NCBI GenBank assembly: GCA_963920575.1
Contig: OY986967.1
Location: 2,525,869-2,589,868 of the forward strand
Source: Narthecium ossifragum
Taxonomy: Eukaryota; Streptophyta; Magnoliopsida; Dioscoreales; Nartheciaceae
Direction of reading: 5' to 3'
DNA length: 64,000 nt
Every line of letters starts with the position of its first letter. Within the stretch, counting starts at the first letter, position 1. Shown here piece after piece: positions 1 through 10,904 of this stretch. Under the pieces are notes generated by a model. The model was not told the DNA's origin and made no database searches. It saw nothing but the letters and a program-made list of their open reading frames with translations. A program made the translations under genes and the position numbers.

Positions 1-486
1 AAGTAAGAAATCCAGGCTCGCATGCTCTGTGTTTTTGTTTTGCGAGAGAGATTACATAGTGAAAGAAGAAGACTATTTATACTAAGCAGTTGGCTAACTT
101 CCACTCAGCACGTTCTCTGTTATCTTCCATCTTTCACTCTCGATAAGCCGTCTGTCCCACGTTCTCCACTGTTTCCTTGTTTCTTCATATTACGGTATGG
201 TCGATAAAGGTTGTGTTTGGTTGATGAGCTTTGTTGTTGTATCATCGTCCTTCTTGGTCGATATCTTCTTCCTGCATCTGTCTTCATCGTCCTTAGTTGA
301 TATCTTTCTTGTATTTAAATTATCATCGTTCATGGCTACTGACTTCTTTTCGCGAGGACGATCATCCTCTTTAAATGATAACTTTCTTCTTTTGATTGAT
401 GATTTTTTGTTTGTCTTAAAACCTCATCGTCTAATTGCTTTTGAAAGTTTGTCGATTATATTTATTAACATGACATCATTGATTGA
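1..486. other. gene-free left edge, pyrimidine-rich
   Basis: No convincing gene is seen. The plus strand holds a loose, imperfect repetition of a word like TCATCGTCCTT followed by TTGATATCTTTCTT (about 240-390). The open frames are short and of skewed composition, so I read them as chance. Confidence 0.4.
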
Positions 487-1205
487 TTAGTCATTATTTT
501 GACTAACAAGTTCCACCGCCTCGGACAGCGCTCCGATCCCGTACGTCTCCTCCGCCACCATGATCACAAGGCTGAGCGACCACCGTGTCGACAAATAGAT
601 GTAGATGGAGAGAGCCATGAAGGCGAGAGAGCCGCCGCAGCCCATCAAAGCCTTGGGGCCACCGGAATTCATGGCGACGACGGCGATTATGGTGGTGGAT
701 AAGAGCCCCAGACCCAACGTTAGGAGCACGACGTAGAGGTTAGTGATGAGAGTCTCATATCATCTTGCAGAGATCCTCTGCACTAGTGCTTCTGGAGTCA
801 AATCTCTACCATTGTAGGCGGAGAAGAAGGTGTATACAGCAGCAACCGAGATGAACAAGGAGAGAACAAAGCAGAGCAAGACGAAGATGGATTCGGGGCC
901 GGAGGCGTCTTTGATGTCCCGTCCGACGGAGTCAAGGAGGTCGAACAGCTCCGGCGCTGGGGGTTTGGGGGGTTTGTGGGGTGTGGGGTCTTTGGGGAGG
1001 AGGTGGGGGAGGTGGGGGAGCTTGGAGGCCAAATCCATGAGGATAGGAGTGATGTAGGTGGCGTTGGGGATGGAGATGGCTGAGAAGGAGAGGAAGGTGG
1101 CCATGAAGATGGTGAGTGTGAGCGTCCAGCGATCTTGATGATAAGCTGGAGAGGGAGGCTGGATGGCTCATAGGAGACACCCATGAAGATGGAGAGCATT
1201 CCCAT
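487..1205 (-). pseudogene. broken paralogue of the membrane-protein gene at 12239-13189
   Basis: The minus strand encodes about the first two thirds of a hydrophobic protein related to the intact gene 11 kb away. Both share a DIKD-type segment before a long aliphatic membrane stretch, and a closing pattern EETYGIGAL..VELV here against EEGCYGVGAL..IELV there. Two lesions are visible: the frame changes near 1125-1135, and there is an in-frame stop at 760-762. The copy ends at a stop (487-489) just after the VELV motif, where the intact gene continues for about 90 more residues. A GA dinucleotide run lies just upstream of the start. I read it as a decayed, 3'-truncated duplicate. A functional short protein is unlikely. 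Confidence 0.75.
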
Positions 1206-1231
1206 GAACTCTACTAGCTAAGAGAGATTTT

Positions 1232-1265
<34 letters not shown>
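1232..1265. repeat. (GA)n microsatellite
   Basis: An almost pure GA dinucleotide run lies immediately upstream of the pseudogene start, in what would be its 5' leader. Confidence 0.85.
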
Positions 1266-1266
1266 G

Positions 1267-1689
1267 TGAGTAAAGGAGTTCTCTGGTTTGGGTTGTTGTG
1301 AGGGCTCCCTAATAAGAGAGGAGAGAGGGTGAGAGGGGACAGAGAGTGTGTGGATTGGATTTTTTCAGTGAAGGGCTATTTGGTTGTAGACATGAGGCCC
1401 ACATTGTTCTTGAGAGTTCTTGGAAGTTTGTAGATCTGTGTTAGCAGTGATTTTTGTGAGCAGTAATGGAAATTTTTGGGTGCAAGATGAAACTTTGGAA
1501 TTGCTCTTTGGTGCATGAGATAAGATGTATGGTTATGTTACAAAGGACACTAAAATAGGATTTGTGGGGGGAAATGAATTTTTCTATATATTGTATTAAC
1601 TCTGAAGGGCCTCAGAATGTAAACATACAATCTAACCATTCAGTTCAAAATCTTAGGACAGTGGATGAGGGTGGCTCAAATTTATATAC
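1267..1689. other. intergenic, no feature seen
   Basis: Plain upstream sequence of the pseudogene. I see no open frame of note, terminal repeats or RNA-like fold. Confidence 0.4.
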
Positions 1690-2235
1690 TGAATATAGTT
1701 AATGTGTGTCACATTATTAACTCTAGCCAACTTCTTAAGCAAATGAAATAAGGTTCAAATTCGATCATGACATCTAGCCTAACTTTAGCCATTCAACTTA
1801 AAAACTTAAGCGTGTGTACATGATGGGGACTTTAGGAGAGTAATCGAGCTGAGCTTGAGCAGAGCTTTGGCTTGAAATTAATTTCGAGCCTAACATTGGT
1901 GATCAGGATCGGATTGATTACTTTCGCATCTAGTTTGATTTCTAACCTATTTAGAGTCGAGTCGAGCTTGAGCCTTAACAAGCCTTTGATATACTTGATG
2001 TGTCAACCTTAATGAGTATACTTAAACGAGCCATGTTGTTGAATTCAAATTAATCTTAAAATTCGCTATGGTTAATGTTTCATTTGTTAAATTTGAATTT
2101 AAACAGATTTGTTCATCATTAATTCCGCCATCACGTAGCTTATGTCCAAAATATGATTTTTTTTTTTTTGCATAAAAAGAAGCAAAAAAAACCATAAAAA
2201 TAAGCTAACAAGAGTTGTATAGCCTTAACGATCCG
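1690..2235 (+). repeat. diverged direct repeat, copy 1
   Basis: This stretch matches 3587-4103 in the same order and orientation. Shared anchors include AAGGTTCAAATTCGATCA, GACTTTAGGAGAGTAATC, GTTGAATTCAAATTAA, TTTGTTAAATTTGAATT and the closing GCTAACAAGAGTT or GCAAGAGTT. By eye the copies agree over most of about 500 bases with many substitutions and small gaps. No coding frame is visible. They could be old LTR remnants or a local duplication; no TG..CA ends are clear. Confidence 0.7.
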
Positions 2236-2567
2236 AACTTGATATAGCCTACTCATATTCAAGCTCAGCTTGAAATGAAGAGTGAACAAATTAACTTGAC
2301 TCATTTAGATTTGAGGTGAGCTTTAAGCTGCTCACTTAATTTGACAACCCTAGGCGAGTTTATATATTCATAGTCTAACACCATGTTCCACTCGTCCCAA
2401 ATTTTAAAGGTCGTGGGTGAAGATATATAATTACTTTTGAATTCTCAAAACTTCTTAAATTACAAATGTACTCCTACATTCTTTAGGCTCACGTATGTAT
2501 CCCTGAAAATATTGAAAAATTATTAAACATACCCCTCCGTTTAAGTCTGTCTATCCATCTAACTTAA

Positions 2568-3280
2568 GAGCATTATCAACAGCTTTCCTATCCCTATCCC
2601 TACTTTAAAGTGATTTTATGTCATTCACTAATATAGGGAATCACTTTTTGACTTGTTCAACCAACAGATTCCCTATATTGATTCACTATATTACATAAAA
2701 ACTTTAAAATTTCAATCATTTTTTAATGACTTTCAATATATATATTATATATATATTATATTATTTATATATATTATACTATAATATATAATATATTATA
2801 TATTATATTATATTATTGATATATAATACTATATTATATTATAAATATTATGTATATAATTATTATATATATGTATAAATTATAAATTATATATTATATT
2901 ATTCATATATTATATTTTTATATTATAGTTTATATAATTATTATATATATTATGTATATTATATTATATTATATTATATATTTATATATTATATATTATA
3001 TTATATATATGTATATGTGTGTGTATATACACACATATATATAATCCGAATCACTAATCATATTATTTATGCTGATGTGGCAAAGAGTGTATGTAGAATA
3101 ATACTATTTTAAGATTTAGGGAATGGGTTTTGGTTCCCTAAATATAGGGAACCAAGTTGGTTTTAGGGAATGGGATAGGGAATGACTATAGGGATAGGGA
3201 ATCTGTTGGATGACAAATTTTAATCATATTCCCTATATATAGGGATAGGGAATGGGATAGGGAATCTGTTGATAATGCTC
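2568..3280. mobile_element. PIF/Harbinger (Tourist-like) MITE
   Basis: The ends are inverted repeats GAGCATTATCAACAG, flanked by the trinucleotide TAA on both sides (2565-2567 and 3281-3283). The TWA target and the GAGCAT..CAACAG end are typical of plant PIF/Harbinger MITEs. Internally the words ATAGGGAAT and GATAGGGAAT recur many times near both ends in opposite orientation. The centre is a long AT dinucleotide-like tract. No protein is coded. Confidence 0.8.
2735..3042. repeat. AT-rich tract in the MITE core
   Basis: About 300 bases made almost only of TATA and ATTAT words, with a short GTGTGTGTATATACACACA palindrome at its right end. It probably expanded by slippage inside the MITE. Confidence 0.85.
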
Positions 3281-3586
3281 TAACCACGGTATCTAATCAT
3301 GGGGGGAAAAGTTTACTTAATTAACCATACGAAGTTACTTAATTACAAATGTACCTCCATACGAAGTTACTTAATTACAAATGTACCCCTACATAAGTGA
3401 CTTTTGTCATGATACCATTAACAGCGTTAGGAATATTCCCTATTTATTCACCGAGAAGTAACTCGGGGGCATGGTTAACATTTTTTCAACATTTTTAGGT
3501 GTACATACGTGAGGTCAAAGATTATAGGGGTGCATTTATAATTTTAGAAGTTTTGGAGGATTCAAAAGTAATTATTCCTTGATATA

Positions 3587-4103
3587 ATTAATGTACGACA
3601 CGTGTTGACTATAGCCACTTCTTAAGGAAATGCCATAAGGTTCAAATTCGATCAGGACTACATGCCTTAACCTAGCCACTCAACTTAAAAAGTTAACCGT
3701 GTACATGAGGGCGACTTTAGGAGAGTAATCTAGCCGAGCTTGATCAGAGCCTTGGCTTGGAATTAATTTCTAGCCTAATATTGGTGATTAGGATTGGCTT
3801 GATTAGTTTCGGACTGAGCTTGATCTTGAGTCTATTTGGAGCCAAGCCGAGCTTGATGGGCTTAACAAACGTCTTGATACTTGGTGTGTCGACTATACTT
3901 AAGCAAAACTTAACATGTTGTTGAATTCAAATTAAACTTGAAATCCACCATGATTTAAGTTTATTTGTTAAATTTGAATTCAAATGGATTTGTCCATCGT
4001 TAATTCCACCATCAACACACATAGTTTATGTCCAACATATGATTTCTTTTCATAAAACACAAAAAAAAACGTGAAAATAAATTAGCAAGAGTTATCGAGC
4101 CTT
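3587..4103 (+). repeat. diverged direct repeat, copy 2
   Basis: Second copy of the 1690-2235 sequence, in the same orientation and order. It is cut at about 4103 where the LINE remnant begins. No protein is coded. Confidence 0.7.
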
Positions 4104-4159
4104 ATTTCTTCCACAACATGGCGCGTGGAGATATCTTGGTTCCGTTCTAGATCAGAACG

Positions 4160-4864
4160 GAACACAGATTTTCGTCATGTCAGCCATCCCCATGCCAATG
4201 ATGGTTCTCAACAAAATAAATTCTCTTGCTCGGAGTTTTCTTTGGCAAGGCCGTCGTGGGGGGTTGTCAACGGAGGCATGGGAAAAGATTTGTCAACACA
4301 AGATGGCTGGTGGGCTTGGACTCAAGGACCTCGGACAGATGCAAATAGCGCTCCGGATGAAAAGGGCGATGAGATTTCTTGATTCAGTTTGGACGTCAAT
4401 TTGTAGAGTTAAGTATGATTTTGGTTGCAACAATCCTCTTAAAGTTTCTACCTTGTGGAGATATATCTGCACGAAAGCGAATTGGGCTAGAAGGGGTTTA
4501 CGTTGGGAAGCTGGTCCCAACTGTAGAGCAAACATCATCAAGGATTAGTGGGTGGGTGATTATCCTCTAGCCTGCTCTCCGTGCTTGATGGCTGCTGATG
4601 AAAGGATAACAAATTTGGAGGTCATGTGTCTTTTTAATAGTGATGGTTCATGGAACCCAACTGCCGTTCATTCCGTGTTCCATCAAGACATAGCTGAGGT
4701 GTTGTTGGTGACCCCTGTTCAACCTCAAGCCAGCAGTGGAGGGCCAAGATGGGCGAGGTTTGCATCAGGGAGGATAACTACTTCATCTTGTTACCAGCTT
4801 TTGGAGTCGCTGAAATCCAAGGTGTAATGAGGACCAGTTTGGCGCTTGGAAAGGGGTGTGGTCA
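4160..4864 (+). pseudogene. LINE reverse transcriptase C-terminal part
   Basis: Frames around 4177-4548 and 4552-4827 carry the plant LINE signature WQGRRGG..AWEKIC.HK..GGLGLKDL, which matches WNGKRGG..AWEKVCKHK..GGLGLRDL in the LINE at 21028-22785. An in-frame stop lies at 4546-4548, and another follows near 4827. The coding sequence runs into the LTR insertion at 4865 and resumes at 9996. Confidence 0.85.
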
Positions 4865-5901
4865 TGTCACACCCCGACCCAGAAAACCCATCCGAGCCGA
4901 GGCGTGAGGGGAAACCTACACTATTCATCTCCAGCTGGTGCGATACAAAGCGGAATTATAGAAAAACTTAACAAATGTAATCCAGAGGTGAAACATAAAT
5001 TCAATTTACATAACATCAGTTGTACTATTCAATATTTGATACAAATCTTCCAATGAAAGAGTATTATACAATAATCCCAAAAGTCCTCAAATATGTTTAC
5101 AATCTACAAAACTGCCAACGTACAACAAATAATCCTCCAGCAATCTCAAGCACCTCTGGATGTAGTCGCGCCACCAAAGCTGATCCGCCGGCTCTACTGA
5201 AGAAGAACTAGCGCCTGCACCTGCAAACACAGCCCGGGTAGGAGTGAGCGATAAGCTCAGTAGGGTTCTACTCTACGGCACACTGAAGGGAGGAAAACAA
5301 CAACAGTGTTGTCTCCCAGCCTAAGTCTAACGGATGCCACGGGTCCCATAACCCAGTTGATGTCCCAAGGGCTCTTGTCATGAAACCTCTCTCCTGAACA
5401 AGTTACCAGGAGGCCAAGGAACAGTAACATACAAGATCACCCTTCCCAAGCTGGAATACCAAGCATTGGGGAAACACGTCGGGAACGCATCAACATCCAT
5501 CCTTAGCACTTGGCTTTGGGAGACCAACACGACCTCTAAACCTCAAAACAATGATCAGAGTCAACTATCGCAAATCCTCAACACAAGAGATCTGATCAAC
5601 AATCATACCCTAATCCTGACTACCCAGCCGCAGTCCTAATGGCTAGATCCGAGCTACCCGAGAGCCTCGGATCGGCGATCAACCCATCGCCCGCCTAACC
5701 TCAAATGCCTCTAATGCAATCAAGATGCATGCAATGCTCAGGCACAGATAACAAGATATAAGCATGCAACAAGATGTCATTAATCATACAGGGCTAGGCA
5801 TAGCTTACAGCTAGCCAAAGGGTAAGCATAGCCAAGGCCTCAAATACAGAATATCTATGCTAACCAAACAACATCTGAGCAAAGCATGAATACAGATATA
5901 C

Positions 5902-8375
5902 TGTGAGGACCCGTCCCTCTACTCCTGGGTCGACCGGCTGGGTCAGGCCCGTGGCTCGTTGGTTTGTTTCGCGTCGAGCGCGCGATCCGGTGGATCGTAT
6001 TGTTTCTTGGACCACAAGGGCAATTTGGTAAATTACGCCTTGTTGGTTTGTTTCACACCCGCGTGTGCACACACTGGCCTTGTATGTGTTAGTGTTTGTT
6101 TAGAATGGCTAGGTGGACCCGGGATCGAAAGATCCGGACTTGGGCTTGAGTTCTTGCCCAAGTTTAGCTTTCAGCACACAAAGGATCAATCCTCTCTAGC
6201 TAAGGGATCGATCCTTTTCGTGCCAGAAAGCCTTGTGAATCGTCTTGAAGGATCGATCCTTCGTTGAGGAAGGATCGATCATTTATAAGTCGGTTGGTTT
6301 TCTGCTTCGCGAGGACGGCCGCCGTTGGCCGTCGCTCTCTCCTGTCAGAGGGGGAAGACTTCCCCTCCCCTTCCTTCACTTTTTCCCCTCTTTCCCGGCT
6401 GTCCCCTCCCCCCTTTTCCCTCCTTTTCTTCCCCTCTTCCTCCTTCTCTTCTCTTCTTCCTTCTTTCTCTTCTTTCCCGCGGTGCTCTGTTTCTTCCCTT
6501 CTCCGCCGGCGAGCTTCTTCTTCGTCGTTCTCCCTCCTCCGACCATCAAATTGGGTGTTCTTTGGCTCGTTGGATTCGTGACAACGAGAGGAAGGCTCCT
6601 GGTATGGTTTGACAGCTTGTTGGTGATCAAATCGCGGGGAATCAGCCGAGGAAAGCGTAGCTAGGTAGGGTTATACCTACTGATGTTCTTTTCGGGTTTT
6701 CTTGAGATCTAGCCGTTGGATCTTGTTGATCCTTGCTTTGTTGGGTTCCTTATACCTGTTAGAATAATTTTTTTAAGTTTCATGTTAATCGGTTGAGATT
6801 TGAGTAGGTTTTATGCGTGATTAGTCTCGGATTTCCGGTTTTCTGCTGTTCTTGAGAAACAGCCGGCTTGCGGCGAGTTTTCCGGCCGGCGAGTACATGA
6901 TCTTGGCTTTTCATAAACATAAGAGTTGTAGAGCTACTCATTAGTTTTCCATTACATCTTTTTTCATATTTTTCCGATTTATGTACGATTTTCTTATGAA
7001 TTGTTTACTGGAGGGCTGCGTTGCAGCAATTAATGGGTAAGTTAGTCTGATTAACGATTTTGATTAGCGTTTTCCCATTAATCCAACCGTTTGATGATTA
7101 TGATTTTTGGATATGATAATCCTGGTTTATACACCTACTGGTGGCTAAGTTGGATCTTGAATCCGACGTTGTTTTGACGTCGGATCGACGGGATCAATTA
7201 GCCCCTAAGTAGAGGCTTGGGTGTTTTGTTGAATATAATATTATATTTTGGAATATAATATTATATTGCGTTTTATTCATCATCGGTTTTCGGGGTTGCT
7301 TCCCGTTGCAGGAGTCTGCGGCCGACGGTCGTGGTACCGTCGTAATGCCGGGACCCGCTGCGGATCGGTTGGCAGCGGTTGGTAGTATCGCTGCAGCGAT
7401 CCAGTAGACTTATATGATGCTTGACATACTGTTGCATGCCTTTCCTATTATTTGTGTATGTCATAGCATGCATTCTTGTTGTGTGCATTAGTTGCATTGG
7501 TTAGGGCGTGGGTGATCTTTGGGTCGACGTCCCGAGGCTGGATGCTCGGACTTAGCCCTAGGACCGGGGTTGGGTAGTTTGGACCCGGTTGGAATTGTAG
7601 TGTCCAGTCGATTTGATGATAGGATTAGATGACTGGTACACTTGTGGCTTGATGATTGTAGAGGTCGTGTCGGCCTCAAGTCAGGTGTCGAGGATGCCAC
7701 CGGTGGCGGGTCTTATTCTTTGGGCAGTGTCCGTTCCTGTCAGTAGGGGCATCAGTGTGGGCCCATGGCGAGTTGGGTGACCACATCTGGAACCCTACGA
7801 CACTAGGCGTATCCAGGATGGGCCCAGTCCGTTGGGGTGACCATGGTTGGATATGCCTAGAGATCACCGGTGAATGGTAATGGGACCATTGTAGCTCACT
7901 CGAGTCTGGCTTGAGGGCGACACTGTTGCGTTCCCCCTTCCTTCTGTGTGACGTAGTGTAGATCCCTACTGAGCTTAGTGCTCACACCTACCCGGGGCTG
8001 CGTTTTGCAGGTGCAGGCGTCGGTTCTTCTTCTTTGGCCCCTACCGGGCAGTTGGTCGGCGGTGCGGCGGCGCCTGGTGGCTTTTGAGAGGTGGTGATCA
8101 TTTACAGCTTTTATCCTATGTTAGTTAGTCTCCCACGGGAGTAATGTTGTATTTGAATCTTCCCCTCTCCGAGGATATGTATATTAACACTTTGAGTTTT
8201 AAATCTGTGGTTCGAGGCTTTGCTAATTATTGTCTTTTAATTGGAGGGTGTTTTTGGTGAATTGCTAGGGAAACCAATAGGCTAGAGGGAACCCTCGTCG
8301 TTCTTTTTCCGCGTTGCTTAGGTTCCGGTTCGCGTCGCCCGGCCCGGTTGGGCTTCCGCGGGTCGGGGCGCGACA
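5902..8375 (+). mobile_element. solo LTR, family B copy 1
   Basis: A 2474-base unit begins TGTGAGGACCC and ends GGTCGGGGCGCGACA, with a perfect 5-base target copy TATAC at 5897-5901 and 8376-8380. It closely resembles the units at 24676-27094 and 31498-33910. Inside are GGATCGATC modules (about 6180-6290), a long pyrimidine tract (about 6350-6500), the word AAGAGTTGTAGAGCT (about 6918) and a conserved GTTTTGCAGGTGCAGGCG near 8001-8019. No protein is coded. It lies inside another solo LTR of opposite orientation. Confidence 0.9.
6350..6500 (+). repeat. polypyrimidine tract inside family B LTR
   Basis: About 150 bases are almost only C and T (TTCCC, TTCTTCC words). The same tract recurs at about 25090-25245 and 31880-32010 at the same place in the sister LTRs, just before a region ending GTTGGATTCGTGACAACGAG. 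It creates long open frames on both strands that have no protein-like composition. It may be the transcribed leader of the element. Confidence 0.7.
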
Positions 8376-8758
8376 TATACAATAGTCTTCAGTGCTCTCC
8401 TGCACTTGACAGACTAAGGTTCCACAGTTACCCCGCAGGTAACTGGCCACATTTATACAATAGCCCTCGGCACACGCCGGCATCAGGTTAAGGTTCCACA
8501 ATTCCACATTAGCTAGCACTCATAGCTAGCTAATGGCTAAGCAAAGCAATTTAGCATTTAACTACCATTTAACTAAGTATTAAATGCAATCAAAAACCTT
8601 AGTTTTGCTCAAAAGGGGAACTACTCGAATCGATCCTCAAACCCGGTAGAAATCCTTTGAAAACACTACAAAATCCGTTCAAAAGTTTCCCAACATGTTT
8701 AAAGATCAATCACGATTGAAAACCATCCAAGAAAAGCCAGAAAACTATGTTCAAGGGC

Positions 8759-9148
8759 CCACGGTCGATGCGACGGTCGATCCGCCGATCGACCGTGAGG
8801 CCACGGTCGATGCCATGGTCGACCGTGAGGCCATCACGAAGAAAACCAAAGGGCGACGGTCGATCCACACATCGACCCTGGGAAACTCAAAACCAAACAG
8901 CGCCTGACGGTCGATGCGACGGTCGATCCGACGGTCGACCGTCAGGTAAAAGGCGAAAAAGGGGAAGATCCCACGGTCGATCGATCCATCGACCATGGGA
9001 GTCGCGACAGAGCCCGACGGTCGATCCGACGGTCGACCGTTAAGCCCAGAAAACGCAAATCAACACTTGACGGTCGATCCACCGATCGACCGCCGAGCCT
9101 CGAAGGAGCATATCTACGCTTGACGGTCGATGCACCGATCGACCGTCG
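8759..9148. repeat. cluster of inverted CGGTCGAT / ATCGACCG arms
   Basis: About eight modules follow each other, each with one or two forward arms CGGTCGAT and a closing arm ATCGACCG a few bases later (starting near 8760, 8803, 8855, 8907, 8973, 9018, 9069 and 9121). Spacers between modules differ in sequence and length (roughly 45-60 bases). Each module could form a short hairpin. The cluster lies within the minus-strand solo LTR. Confidence 0.85.
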
Positions 9149-9995
9149 AGCCTCAGGCACAGTTCCTCAGAACAGTGCCGGGAATCCAATTTCTTGGATT
9201 TCAAGGATCGAATCAAGTTGGAAAACAATGAAACTTTGCAAACATGTGTAATTAACGATGGAAAATCCAATGGTGCAAAGAAATCATATTTTCGACGGTT
9301 AAATCTCTAATTTAGGTTAAAATGACCGAAAACCGATAAACGGCGAGAATACGGAAAACCAGCCGTTAAAATGCCGAAGTCGCGGGGTAGGAATACAAGA
9401 AACAAGCCACATCACATGTGCTACAAGTTACACAACATTCTAATAAGTATCCCTACAGCGAACAAGCATTAAACCTATCCTAGGAGAACCCGATCCAAAG
9501 ATCGAGGTAGAAACACCTACCTGATGTAGCAGGGCAGCTCCTCCATGCATCCCCCAACTCCGATCGCCGGAATCCACTCCTCGAAGCCATGCCTCCGAAT
9601 GCCCTAGCACAGCCGGCCGCAGGAGAGAGAGAAGAAAGAACGCAGGAGAAGAAAGAAGAAGAAAAAAGAAAGAGAGAGAGAAAGGAAAGGGGTTTAAATA
9701 GAAAGCTATAATCCATCACAGCCGTCCGACTCGATCTCTCCCGATCGAGCTCCGATCTTCCGATTGGAAGCACCCTGAAGGTTCTAATCAATCACATACA
9801 TCAATCAAAGGCCATGTGTGCAACGCGAGTGTGAAACTGACCACCAGGGAGCATATTTACCAAAATGCCACTGGGGTCAAAAACATCGATGCGATCAACC
9901 GATCGCATCCCAAGGCCAACCGGGCCAAACCACAAACCCAGACCCTCGACCTAACGTGGTCGGACCGGGTTGGAGGTACGAGTCCTCACAGGTCA

Positions 9996-10904
9996 GCTCC
10001 AGCCGGACCTAGACCCAGGAACTTCCTATGGAAGGTGATGCATGGTAAAGTCCCTACGAGGTTGGGACTCTGGTGTCTCTACCTCACGTCAGAAAAAGAA
10101 TGCCTGCGATGCAAGATTGAAGATGAGAGTCTTGAACATATACTGTTTGATTGCCGTTTCGCAAGGTCGGTTTGGGCTGGTGTGCTGGGAAATCAAGCTC
10201 CTCGGTGCCTTCAAGAATGCTTTGATCTGTTGGCTAAGCCTAGCAAGTCTGTTGAAGATACCAAGGTCAAGTCACTCCTCTCCTATGGTATTTGGTCCTT
10301 GTGGAAGGATGGGTGCTGAGTTTTGTATGATGAGGATACTTCTGGCGAAAGAGGACTTATACGATATATCACATTGCAAGCCAAGGAATACATGTTAGCT
10401 CATCTCGGAAAGCCAGCGCCGCCGCAACCCAAGGACTGGGAAGGATGGAGGATACAAGTTGATGCTTCAGTGGATTTAAATCGAGGTGTTGCCGGAATGG
10501 GAGCTGTTTGTTCTGACGGAGAAGGGGGGGAGCTATGAGCGGTGTCTACCACCAAGATAGCAACCACGGTTGTGGTTGCGGAACTTGAGGCAATTCTACT
10601 TGCCATCCGTGAAGCATATGCTAGGAATTGCACCAAACTCTTGATTGAAAGTGATTCCCTGTTTGGGGTTCGTATGGTGGAAGGCAGCTTACATGTTATT
10701 GAGGCATGTAGCTCCTTGGTGAGGAATATTTGGTGGGAATCTAGGTTTTTCAACGATTTTTCTCTTTGTCATATCCCTCATGAATGTAACGAGAGAGCGA
10801 ATCGTTTAGCCAACGATGCGCGTAGACAGTCTTTCTTTTCTCCGGCTGTTATGACCGGTGCTAGAGGTTTTGTCCCTAGCGACGGGTGTCTGAACCCCAT
10901 GTAA
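9996..10904 (+). pseudogene. LINE zinc finger (zf-RVT) and RNase H part
   Basis: The first block (to a stop near 10319) carries the plant zf-RVT signature PRNFLWKVMHGKVPT..C.RC..E.ESLEHILFDC..ARSVW. The second carries RNase H: IQVDAS with the first Asp, AELEAI with the Glu, LIESDSL with the second Asp, and the closing HIPHE.NERANRLA. Stops at about 10319 and 10538 break it. It completes the LINE begun at 4160. Confidence 0.85.

Larger units (their letters stand above)
2427..3575. mobile_element. non-autonomous DNA element with long terminal inverted repeats
   Basis: The left end (2427 onward) and right end (to 3575) are long inverted copies. Both start with ATAATTACTTTTGAAT and continue through AAAACTTCTTAAATTACAAATG-like sequence for roughly 100 bases, with gaps. 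The same family occurs at 35133-36218. A motif TTAACAGCGTTAGGAATATT lies inside the right half. No transposase is present. The duplicated target is not clear, so the superfamily is unassigned. A PIF/Harbinger-like MITE (2568-3280) is inserted in it. Confidence 0.65.
4865..9990 (-). mobile_element. solo LTR (long-LTR Ty3/gypsy type), minus orientation, itself interrupted
   Basis: On the minus strand the unit starts TGTGAGGACTC and ends GGTCGGGGTGTGACA, the TG..CA form of an LTR. The 5-base direct repeat GGTCA flanks it exactly at 4860-4864 and 9991-9995. Without the nested solo LTR (5902-8375) it is about 2.65 kb. No gag or pol is present, so it is best read as a solo LTR. It shares a conserved downstream motif (reverse complement of 5211-5225, GCAGGTGCAGGCGC-like) with the three plus-strand LTRs, so they are related. 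A cluster of inverted CGGTCGAT/ATCGACCG arms lies at 8759-9148. Assignment to the Tekay/Del lineage is inference. Confidence 0.85.

Noticed and set aside
6245..6664. Long open frames on both strands in the CT-rich block (also 25045-25438 and 31771-32194)
   Set aside because: They arise from the polypyrimidine tract inside family B LTRs. Proteins are Ser/Pro/Phe or Lys/Glu/Arg runs with no domain.
8747..9270. Frames and CRISPR-like appearance of the CGGTCGAT array
   Set aside because: The repeated arms are inverted pairs with irregular spacing inside a eukaryotic LTR. There are no cas genes, and the frames only translate the repeat.
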